DNA from: an uncultured SAR86 cluster bacterium | GTDB taxonomy: Bacteria > Pseudomonadota > Gammaproteobacteria > Magnimaribacterales > D2472 | Reading direction: 5' to 3' | DNA: 64,000 bases | NCBI GenBank assembly: GCA_902591665.1 | Contig: CACJBO010000002.1 | Location: 87,398-151,397, forward strand | Shown here: piece after piece, positions 36,165-44,475 of the stretch | Numbering within the stretch: position 1 is the first letter of the stretch | Layout: the number at the start of each line of letters is the position of its first letter | Translations under genes and position numbers: made by a program | The notes under the pieces: generated by a model | The model's input: the letters and a program-made list of their open reading frames with translations, nothing else | Databases searched by the model: none | What the model was told of the DNA's origin: nothing

Positions 36165-36905
36165 ATGTTAAATAAGCACAAAATTTTAGATAAATTGCCT
36201 AAGAACAGGGTTGATTTACATTTATTTGAAAATATTGACTCAACCAATGAAGAATGTAAAAGAATTGATCAAAATAAAGATTTTCATGTAGTAATTGCTG
36301 AGCAACAAACAATGGGAAAAGGTAGGCTTGGTAAAAATTGGTCTAGTCCAAGTTCTGGCAACGTTTATATGTCAATTTATTCCAAAGAACTTCTAAAGAA
36401 TGTCCCTCTTAGCCTTATTGTTGGCTTGATATGCGCAAAAACTCTCAATTCAATGATTAAAAATGACTCTATTGGCCTCAAATGGCCAAATGACATACTT
36501 CTTGATAAGAAGAAAATTGGAGGGATACTTGTTGAAAAAGAGATTATGGGGAAGGATATTAATAATATAGTGGGTGTAGGTATAAATCTTAATCATCCTG
36601 AAAAAGAAGATTGGTGGGGAGATTTACATAAATTTGGAATTCATTTAAGAAGAGATGAACTAATCAATAAACTACTTCATAGTTATATTAAATTTTATGA
36701 TAATGGAATTTCTGATTGGCAAAAGCTTTGGCAAAAATATTGTGTTCATTTAAATCATGAAATTAAAATTAAACAAGACAACAATATTATTAATGAAGGT
36801 ATATTTTTAGGGATTAATGCTGATGGAAGTCTTAATTTGAGAATGAAGAATAATGAAGAAATTAAATATGAGCATGGAGAAATATCAATTGAGGGTATTT
36901 ATTAA
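36165..36905 (+). CDS. birA: Biotin--[acetyl-CoA-carboxylase] ligase
   Basis: QQTMGKGRLGKNWSSPSSGNVYMS, LKWPNDILLDKKKIGGILVE; start could also be 36132. Confidence 0.9.
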   Translation: MLNKHKILDKLPKNRVDLHLFENIDSTNEECKRIDQNKDFHVVIAEQQTMGKGRLGKNWSSPSSGNVYMSIYSKELLKNVPLSLIVGLICAKTLNSMIKNDSIGLKWPNDILLDKKKIGGILVEKEIMGKDINNIVGVGINLNHPEKEDWWGDLHKFGIHLRRDELINKLLHSYIKFYDNGISDWQKLWQKYCVHLNHEIKIKQDNNIINEGIFLGINADGSLNLRMKNNEEIKYEHGEISIEGIY

Positions 36906-36907
36906 AA

Positions 36908-37462
36908 ATGAAACATTTTCTTAGTGGCATTGATCTGAGTTCAGATACCCCTAATGATTTCAATGAAATAATTTTTGGGGCAGGATGTTTTTGGGGGGTG
37001 GAAAGAAAATTCTGGTCATTAGAAGGTGTATGGCTAACCTGTGTTGGTTATGCTGGAGGAAATTCTACAAATCCTACATATGAACAAGTTTGTTATGAAG
37101 AAACAAATCATGTTGAAGTTGTAAAAGTTGTTTATGACCCATCTGTAATTAAAATTGATACTCTTCTTAAAACTTTTTGGGAATGTCATGATCCAACACA
37201 GGGCATGCGACAAGGTAATGATAGAGGAACACAATATCGATCAGTAATTTATTGTTCATCTGAAGAAGATTTAGGCCTAAGCATCTCAACCATGGAAAAG
37301 TATCAGGAAGTTTTGAGCAAAGATAACTATCAGCAGATTACAACAGAAATATTGCTTGCCCCAAAGTTTTATCTTGCTGAAGAATATCATCAACAATATC
37401 TTGCAAAAAATCCTAACGGGTATTGTGGCCTTGGAGGAACTGGTTGCGCATTAGATATTTAA
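36908..37462 (+). CDS. msrA: Peptide-methionine (S)-S-oxide reductase MsrA
   Basis: FGAGCFWGVERKFW, FWECHDPTQGMRQGNDRGTQYRS. Confidence 0.96.
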   Translation: MKHFLSGIDLSSDTPNDFNEIIFGAGCFWGVERKFWSLEGVWLTCVGYAGGNSTNPTYEQVCYEETNHVEVVKVVYDPSVIKIDTLLKTFWECHDPTQGMRQGNDRGTQYRSVIYCSSEEDLGLSISTMEKYQEVLSKDNYQQITTEILLAPKFYLAEEYHQQYLAKNPNGYCGLGGTGCALDI

Positions 37463-37494
37463 AATAACCTATTCCCTGAAAGATTTAATTAATG

Positions 37495-37509
37495 TAAAAT
37501 TCGCCCCGC
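37495..37509 (+). promoter_or_regulatory. Putative -10 element and GC-rich discriminator of tRNA-Thr(TGT)
   Basis: TAAAAT followed by TCGCCCCGC directly abutting the tRNA 5' end; no clear -35. Confidence 0.45.
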
Positions 37510-37585
37510 GCCGGTATAGCTCAGCTGGTAGAGCAACTGATTTGTAATCAGTAGGTCCCGAGTTCGACTCTTGGTGCCGGCACCA
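37510..37585 (+). tRNA. tRNA-Thr(TGT)
   Basis: GCCGGTATAGCTCAGCTGGTAGAGCAACTGATTTGTAATCAGTAGGTCCCGAGTTCGACTCTTGGTGCCGGCACCA; loop TTTGTAA. Confidence 0.97.
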
Positions 37586-37590
37586 GTTAA

Positions 37591-38865
37591 CTAATTCCTG
37601 TAGGTATTAGGTTTCTCTAAATCCCTAATATATCTATCTCTTAACCTTGTTGATCTTGTAGTTAAATCTGTATCAACACCATTAATAAAAACTTTTTCTG
37701 GCATGCTTGATGGTTCAAGTGGATCAGCTTCCCAGACTACAATATCGGCCATATTGCCAACTTTAATGGAACCTCTATCGTTAAAGTTAAATGTCTTTGC
37801 AACGTTGCTTGTTAAAGCTTTGATTGCTCCACCATATGACATTCCATTAGCAACAGCCACTCCAGCACCCTGTCGAATCAAATGATAATTATGAGACCTT
37901 GAGACATTAAACATTAAAGTGGCACCAGCTTTTTCAAGTATTGGTGTCATGTTTATATTTGATGCTAACTCGTCAAATGAATTCGGTATATTATTGATTG
38001 GGTTAACTATGAGAGGAATGTTATTTTCAACAATTTCATCTACTACTAAAGATGCCTCTTGTGCTCCCATAATAATTAAATTCAGGTTGTAAGTATTTTT
38101 TAGCTCAATGAGCTTAATTATGTCTGAAGCTCTGTGAGTTTTTATTATTAAAGGTAAATTACCATTAATTAACCTATAGAGCGCCTTAACGTCTCTAAGT
38201 TTAAAATCCATATGAGATGCAAGAGATGAATCATCAATAACCTCATCAATAGAAGCGTCTGATGACATATCTTTTTTATCAAGCGATGATGCAAAAGAAA
38301 GCATATCATCTATCAAGGCAAGCGTTTCTGCTCTAGAGGAAGACCCACTTCCCCCAAATCTACCAATCATTGCAATATCTGCTTCGCTTGATATATCCAA
38401 ATTGCTGTCTAATATAAAGAATGATCCCAAACCCCCGATGGGGCTTGAGGTATTTCTTGGCAGGGTAATTGCAGAAGTTATACCGTTTGCTCTATTCCAT
38501 GGGATTAAAACTGAGTTAGGATTGAAGGCATCATGTATGCTGAAGCCAATATTATATATTGAAGCTTCATCATCTCTAGTAACACTTAAAGCTCCAATTT
38601 CTACAATACCTAATTGTGTATCAGGGGCAATAAATCCAGGAGTAATTATTTTTCCTTTAGCATCGTAAACTTTATCTGCATAAGGTACTGTTGTTTTTGA
38701 AATTTTAGAAATAACACCATCATTGATTAATATATGTCCTTGATATGAATTATTTTCAATACCATCATAAATTTCAGCATTTTTAATAACTAAATTTGAT
38801 GACTCTAAAAATACTGCATTAGAAGATAAAATTACAAAAGCTAATAAAAATTTATTTTTAATCAT
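37591..38865 (-). CDS. Exported amidohydrolase-like protein lacking the usual HxH motif
   Basis: N-terminal signal-like segment; C-terminal amidohydrolase features GSIKVGNMADIVVWEADPLEPSSMPEKVFINGV; position of HxH reads TPGFIAPDTQLG. Confidence 0.75.
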   Translation of the reverse strand: MIKNKFLLAFVILSSNAVFLESSNLVIKNAEIYDGIENNSYQGHILINDGVISKISKTTVPYADKVYDAKGKIITPGFIAPDTQLGIVEIGALSVTRDDEASIYNIGFSIHDAFNPNSVLIPWNRANGITSAITLPRNTSSPIGGLGSFFILDSNLDISSEADIAMIGRFGGSGSSSRAETLALIDDMLSFASSLDKKDMSSDASIDEVIDDSSLASHMDFKLRDVKALYRLINGNLPLIIKTHRASDIIKLIELKNTYNLNLIIMGAQEASLVVDEIVENNIPLIVNPINNIPNSFDELASNINMTPILEKAGATLMFNVSRSHNYHLIRQGAGVAVANGMSYGGAIKALTSNVAKTFNFNDRGSIKVGNMADIVVWEADPLEPSSMPEKVFINGVDTDLTTRSTRLRDRYIRDLEKPNTYRN

Positions 38866-40238
38866 TCTTCTATCCTATTTTTTGAAGGATTAATAATTCC
38901 AATATCAAAATCACTACTTGGTTCTAAGCCTGAAGATCGATCAAAAGCTATCGCACCATCTATATAAACTTTTTCTGCTAAAGCATATATGCTGAATGGA
39001 TTTTTAGACCAAAGGACTACATCTGCATTTTTACCAACTTTTAATGAGCCGGTCTGATTATAAATTCCAGCGGCTTTTGCGGGATTGCTTGTTATCCAAT
39101 TTATTGCCCTTGCCTTAGATATATCATAGCCAGCTTTTATACCAGCTGATAAAGCTTTAGCTGCTTCAACATTTAGATGTTGGATACCTATCTCGTCATC
39201 GGAATGAACAATTGCACAGCCTGTTCCATTTCTAGCTTGATCAACTATAGCTATGTTTGCTTGGACCATATCATAAGCTTCATGTTTAAAACCCCACCAA
39301 TCAGCCCAAAGAGCTGCACAGATATTATTCTCTGCTAGCAAATCAGCAACTTTATATGCTTCAACTGCGTGATGAAAAGCTGTGATTTTATAATTAAACT
39401 CTTTAGCAATTTCTATCATTGTTGCCATTTCATCAGCTCTATAGCAATGATTGTGAACAAGAATCTCATCTCTTAAAACGCCCGCTAAAGTTTCTAACTC
39501 AAGATCTCTAGTTGGTTTGTATGATAGTTCTTTCGCCTCGTCAGACTTTGCTTCATATTCATCTAATTTACTTAAATATCCCTGAGCTTTTATCCATGAT
39601 TTTCTATATCCGGCTGCATTCCCCATTCTTGTTGAAGGCATTTGGCCTCTATTACCATAAACTCTTTTTGGATTCTCTCCACATGCCATCTTCAAGGAGT
39701 GAGGTGCATCGGGGAATTTCATAGAATTAATAGTATTTCTTTGTAAATTTTTTGCCGTAACCCCTCTTCCACCAATTAAATTTGCAGAACCTGGTAGAAC
39801 ATGGAAAGTTGTAACACCCCCCTTAAGGGCCAGAGCATATTGAGGATCTTGAACCCATATAGAATGTTCGGCCCATACTTCAGCAGTTACAGGGCTAGTT
39901 GCTTCATTGCCATCTGAACTTGTTCTAACACTTGGTGCAGGATAGACACCCATATGAGAATGAATATCAATAATACCTGGAGTAATCCATTTACCAGATG
40001 CATCAACTTCAATTAAGTCAATAGAGCTAGGAAGATCAACACCTATTGCAACAATTTTGCCATCTTTAATAATCAAATCCGTATTGTTTAATTCATTTCC
40101 TTCACCGTCATAAATATTTGCATTTCTAAAAATAGTATTTGTTGGCGGTAAAGGCTCATAAGTTGATTCAAAGGGTTTATAGTTTTCAGCAACTACAAAT
40201 ACACAAAAAAAGTAAAGGAATATGTATATATTTTTCAT
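38862..40238 (-). CDS. Exported metal-dependent amidohydrolase (imidazolonepropionase-like)
   Basis: Signal-like N-terminus; WITPGIIDIHSHMGVYP, AFHHAVEAYK, VHSDDEIGIQHL. Confidence 0.85.
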   Translation of the reverse strand: MKNIYIFLYFFCVFVVAENYKPFESTYEPLPPTNTIFRNANIYDGEGNELNNTDLIIKDGKIVAIGVDLPSSIDLIEVDASGKWITPGIIDIHSHMGVYPAPSVRTSSDGNEATSPVTAEVWAEHSIWVQDPQYALALKGGVTTFHVLPGSANLIGGRGVTAKNLQRNTINSMKFPDAPHSLKMACGENPKRVYGNRGQMPSTRMGNAAGYRKSWIKAQGYLSKLDEYEAKSDEAKELSYKPTRDLELETLAGVLRDEILVHNHCYRADEMATMIEIAKEFNYKITAFHHAVEAYKVADLLAENNICAALWADWWGFKHEAYDMVQANIAIVDQARNGTGCAIVHSDDEIGIQHLNVEAAKALSAGIKAGYDISKARAINWITSNPAKAAGIYNQTGSLKVGKNADVVLWSKNPFSIYALAEKVYIDGAIAFDRSSGLEPSSDFDIGIINPSKNRIEE

Positions 40239-40308
40239 ACCAATAGTATAAATAAAAAAAATTTATACACTATAATCTTTAGAAATATTTTTATTGCAAA
40301 AATTTATT

Positions 40309-41361
40309 ATGAAGTCATATAAGGTTGTTAAAAGTGGAGAACCGCTTGAAGAACAACAAATAGATAAGCCCTCTCCATCAGGTAAAGAAATTCTTATCAA
40401 AACAATCTCGTGCGGTGTCTGCCATACAGACATACATATTCATGACGGTTATTTTGACTTAGGTGATGAAACTCATATTCCATCAAGAGTAACTGAGAAC
40501 CTAGCAATGGGCCATGAGGTTTTTGGTGAAGTTGTAGAAATTGGTGAGCAAGTTACAAACATTAAGATTGGCAAAAAATACGTTGTATATCCATGGATTG
40601 GTTGTGGTAATTGCAATGAATGTCAAAATGATATGGAGCACTATTGCTCACCCTTTACGTCTGAAAATATTGGCGTTTCCGTTGATGGTGGTTATGGTGA
40701 ATACGTTTTAGTAAAAGATGCTAAATATCTTTTTGATGCTGGAGATACTCCAGAAGAGTTAGCTGGCAGTTATGCATGCAGAGGCTTAACTGCATATAGC
40801 GCTTTAAAAAAAGCAGAAATCATGGACGATGAAAGTATTGTAATAATTAGTGCTGGTGGAATGGGATTGTTAGCATTAAAAATTGCACAAGCAGCATATA
40901 ACGTTAAGACAATAGTTGTAGACATTGATGATGAAAAGCTAGATGTTGCTAAAAAAGCTGGTGCAAATAATGTAATAAATTCAAAAAGTGAAAATGCTTC
41001 TGAAGAGATCATAAAATTATCTGGAGGCAAAGTTACAAAAATTATTGATTTTGTTGGATCACAAAACTCAATGTCTTTTGGATATGGTCTTTTTGGCATT
41101 AATAAGGGCGGTTTGTATGTTCTAGTTGGACTAATTGGAGGTAATTTTAATCTTCAACTACCTCTGCATACTTTTACAGCTCGAACTATTAAAGGTGCAT
41201 ATGTAGGAAGTTTAAAAGAGATGGGTGAGCTTATGGAGCTTGTGCGATCTGGTAAAATTGAACCAATAGAAGTAGAGGCTAGACCTGCCTCACAAGCTAG
41301 TGATACACTATCTGACCTTAAGTCAGGTCACATTAAAGGATTGGTCTGTCTTAAACATTAA
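40309..41361 (+). CDS. Zinc-dependent alcohol dehydrogenase family protein
   Basis: CGVCHTDIHIHDG, GHEVFGEVVEIGE, CGNCNECQNDMEHYC structural Zn motif; ATG at 40309 preferred to listed TTG. Confidence 0.88.
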   Translation: MKSYKVVKSGEPLEEQQIDKPSPSGKEILIKTISCGVCHTDIHIHDGYFDLGDETHIPSRVTENLAMGHEVFGEVVEIGEQVTNIKIGKKYVVYPWIGCGNCNECQNDMEHYCSPFTSENIGVSVDGGYGEYVLVKDAKYLFDAGDTPEELAGSYACRGLTAYSALKKAEIMDDESIVIISAGGMGLLALKIAQAAYNVKTIVVDIDDEKLDVAKKAGANNVINSKSENASEEIIKLSGGKVTKIIDFVGSQNSMSFGYGLFGINKGGLYVLVGLIGGNFNLQLPLHTFTARTIKGAYVGSLKEMGELMELVRSGKIEPIEVEARPASQASDTLSDLKSGHIKGLVCLKH

Positions 41362-41366
41362 TTTGC

Positions 41367-41645
41367 ATGAATAAATACATTAAATCAAAACTGGTTTTAT
41401 TTTTTGGAATTTTTTTCATTGCATCTCTTTCTGCTGATCCTTTACTTCATGACCATATTGACGAGCATCAGACTGAATCTATTATTGAATGTCAACTTTG
41501 TGAAAATAAAGCTTTTGATCTTCAAAATGCTGATTCTGAAGTTAGCGAATTAATACATATTTCTTTTGTTGAAGAATTAACCCCTGATAATTCTTCTTTA
41601 AAAAATACAAACAACTATCTCTCAAGAGCTCCACCAAGAAAATAA
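41367..41645 (+). CDS. Small exported protein of unknown function with HDHIDEH and CQLC motifs
   Basis: Signal peptide-like N-terminus, His/Cys motifs, RAPPRK C-terminus; located just upstream of the His-rich TonB receptor. Confidence 0.65.
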   Translation: MNKYIKSKLVLFFGIFFIASLSADPLLHDHIDEHQTESIIECQLCENKAFDLQNADSEVSELIHISFVEELTPDNSSLKNTNNYLSRAPPRK

Positions 41646-41686
41646 ATTTTTTAGATTTTAAATTTTTATTTTTTTAAGGAGTTCTT

Positions 41687-43927
41687 ATGAAAAAACTTTT
41701 AAGCACATTAATAATATTAGGTGCTATACACACAAACGAAATCGCTTCACAAGATGTTGAAGAGATTATCGTGGTTACTTCTGCTTTGATAGATACAACC
41801 GAAATTACCAATCCATTGTATGTTATAGACGGCGATGAGATTATTGATGATGCAACAACAAGCCTAGGAGATGCTATTGATAGCTATCTTGGAGTTTCTA
41901 TTGCAGATTATGGTGCTGCTGTTGGACAGCCAATAATCAGAGGCATGTCAGGACCTAGGGTGAAAATTCTAAAAAATGGCATGGTCAATAGAGATGTATC
42001 TGGTCTTGGTGCCGATCACTTAAATGATGTTGATCTTAATGATATTGAGCAAATAGAAATTGTTAAGGGTCCATCTTCATTACTCTATGCCAATGGAACT
42101 ATTGGTGGAATCATTAATGTTGTAGATGACTGTATCTCTGCAATAAATTATGAGCTTCCTGAATTGAAAGTTGGTTATGAAACTCAATCGGTGAATGATG
42201 GTTCATCTGAATTCATTAATTTTAAAAATAATTTCAATGGCTTTAACGTTAATTTTGGTTATAAAAATACTGAATTTGGGAATTATGATATCCCCAATGG
42301 TGCGATCATGCATGAAGAGGAAGATCACGATGATCATGGTGATGAAGATCATCACGACGAAGACGGGCATGAAGAAAACCTGGGATTTATTAATAATTCT
42401 GACTTTGCTGTAGAGGCTGCTAAATTTGGTATTTCAAGAGCTGGTGACTGGGGCTATGTTGGTGTTTCAATAGACAACCTTGAAAGTTTATATGGAATCC
42501 CTTTCCATGGTGACGATCATGGTGATGAGCATGGTGATGAAGATCATCATGACGAAGATGAGCATGATGAGGATGAGCATCACGATGAACATGGTGAGGA
42601 AAGAATTTACTCAACAACAGATTCTGAAAGCTTTACTATAAAAGGTTCCTATAATGTTAATGGCAATTTAGTTAACAAAATTGACTATACATATAGAGAT
42701 ACTGACTACACCTTAACTGAAGCGCATGCCGAAGAAGAAGGGCATGATGAACATGAAAGCGAAGAGGAACATGAAGAGCATGCTCCAACAGTTTTTGCTA
42801 ACAATGCCACTGAATATGGTGCGATTTTTGATATCTCAAATGACATAAGAACTCAAAAATTATCATTTAATTATGTTGATGAAGATTCTTCAATAGTTGG
42901 AGAAGAGGCATTCATGAATCCCGCAAATAATGAAGTTCTAACACTAGGTTATTTTGTAGGTCAAGATTTTGATATGTTTCATCTAGATTTGGGAATTAGA
43001 TTAGATCAAATTACAAGAACTGGAAGTGTTACTGATGAAGATCATGGCGATGTAGATAATTTTACTATCGATGATGATGTTTCAAGCTTTGCTGTCAGTA
43101 TTGGAAAAGATCTTTCTGATACATTAGAGTTAAATCTCGGCTTTTCTAGCGCAGAGAGACTGCCATCTGTAATTGAATTATTTATGAATGGTCCTCATAT
43201 GGCTACAGGTAGATTTGAAGTTGGAGATCCTACACTAAGTTCTGAAACTTCTAATAATTTTGATATTTCATTAAATTTTGATAATGGAGAATATTTTGCA
43301 AGTGCAAGCTTCTTTATTAACGATGTAGATAACTATATTGCTTTAATTGATGAAGATGAAGACCATGAAGATGAGCATCATGAGGAAGAGCATCATGAAG
43401 ATGAAGAAGAGCATCATGAAGATGAAGACGATCATGGAGACGAGCATGGTCATGGTCATGGCAATCTTATTCATGCCAATTATGTTCAAGAAGATGCTGA
43501 GTTTGATGGATATGAAATTGAATTTGGAAGAACATTTGATTTAGGTGCTGGTGAAATGACATTATCTTTTGGTAGAGATGTTGTAAATGCTCAATTTACA
43601 GATGGTCATAACGTACCAAGAATAAATCCTGCAAGAAATGTTTATTCACTTTCATATGCTCAAGATGACATAGTCTTTAAGTTACATTTAAAAGATGTTG
43701 AAAAACAAAATGATGTTGGTGAAGGCGAAACAGCTACTGCCGGATATCAAATGCTGGACACAAGACTGACTAAGACATTTGATTTAAGTGGAAAAAGTAA
43801 GCTTAAAGTTTCACTATTTGGAAGAAACCTTCTAGATGAAGTTGCAAGAAATCATGCTTCTTTTGTTAAGAATGAAGTTCCTCTTCCGGGAAGAAACTAT
43901 GGAATTAAATTTAATTTAACTTACTAA
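41687..43927 (+). CDS. TonB-dependent receptor with multiple His/Asp/Glu tracts (ZnuD-like candidate)
   Basis: Plug motifs SLGDAIDSYLGVSIADYGAAVGQPIIRGMSGPRVKILKNG and VKGPSSLLYANGTIGGIINVVDD; C-terminal NYGIKFNLTY; several H/D/E-rich segments. Confidence 0.9.
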   Translation: MKKLLSTLIILGAIHTNEIASQDVEEIIVVTSALIDTTEITNPLYVIDGDEIIDDATTSLGDAIDSYLGVSIADYGAAVGQPIIRGMSGPRVKILKNGMVNRDVSGLGADHLNDVDLNDIEQIEIVKGPSSLLYANGTIGGIINVVDDCISAINYELPELKVGYETQSVNDGSSEFINFKNNFNGFNVNFGYKNTEFGNYDIPNGAIMHEEEDHDDHGDEDHHDEDGHEENLGFINNSDFAVEAAKFGISRAGDWGYVGVSIDNLESLYGIPFHGDDHGDEHGDEDHHDEDEHDEDEHHDEHGEERIYSTTDSESFTIKGSYNVNGNLVNKIDYTYRDTDYTLTEAHAEEEGHDEHESEEEHEEHAPTVFANNATEYGAIFDISNDIRTQKLSFNYVDEDSSIVGEEAFMNPANNEVLTLGYFVGQDFDMFHLDLGIRLDQITRTGSVTDEDHGDVDNFTIDDDVSSFAVSIGKDLSDTLELNLGFSSAERLPSVIELFMNGPHMATGRFEVGDPTLSSETSNNFDISLNFDNGEYFASASFFINDVDNYIALIDEDEDHEDEHHEEEHHEDEEEHHEDEDDHGDEHGHGHGNLIHANYVQEDAEFDGYEIEFGRTFDLGAGEMTLSFGRDVVNAQFTDGHNVPRINPARNVYSLSYAQDDIVFKLHLKDVEKQNDVGEGETATAGYQMLDTRLTKTFDLSGKSKLKVSLFGRNLLDEVARNHASFVKNEVPLPGRNYGIKFNLTY

Positions 43928-43952
43928 ATTAGATTTTTTCAATTAATATAGG

Positions 43953-43987
43953 CCCCCAAATCTTTAAATAAGGTTTGGGGGTTTTTT
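43953..43987 (+). terminator. Rho-independent terminator downstream of the His-rich TonB receptor
   Basis: CCCCCAAA-N13-TTTGGGGG followed by TTTTTT. Confidence 0.88.
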
Positions 43988-43993
43988 AATATT

Positions 43994-44398
43994 ATGAAAT
44001 CACAACTTACATCAGATAAATTTGCAATGTCGTTTTCTGCTATATGCATGATTCATTGCCTATTTGCCCCATCTTTAATAATACTTTCATATAGCTCTTT
44101 GGCATTAACTGTTGAAAGTGAGCTTATTCATAAAGCTATATTGCTTTTAACTATTCCAGTTAGCATCTTTGCAATTAGCTTGGGATATAAAAATCATTCA
44201 AATAACGCCATTATCTATACTGGCATTGCTGGATTAACAATTCTTATTTCAGCGCTTTTGATTGGAGAAAGCATTGGTGAAAATGCAGAACTAATTTTAA
44301 CTATTATTGGTTCACTGATGGTAATTGCATGTCATTACAGAAACTATCGAATCTGTAAAAAAGTAAATTGTGACTGTCACGAAACCTCAGAAGCTTAA
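43994..44398 (+). CDS. MerC-like integral membrane protein
   Basis: Multi-TM with AICMIHCLFAPSL (MerC-like Cys pair in TM1) and Cys-rich tail CKKVNCDCH. Confidence 0.75.
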   Translation: MKSQLTSDKFAMSFSAICMIHCLFAPSLIILSYSSLALTVESELIHKAILLLTIPVSIFAISLGYKNHSNNAIIYTGIAGLTILISALLIGESIGENAELILTIIGSLMVIACHYRNYRICKKVNCDCHETSEA

Positions 44399-44475
44399 AA
44401 TTTTAAATTCTCAAAATCCACATTAATTACTTTCATACCAAATATATTGTAGAATGCGCTCTTTTGCGCCATATC

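Noticed and set aside
42420-43544. Low-complexity ORFs 42420-42617 (-) and 43347-43544 (+), rich in His or Met/Lys
   Set aside because: Out-of-frame readings of the GAT/CAT/GAA-rich tracts of the TonB receptor; no RBS or family support.
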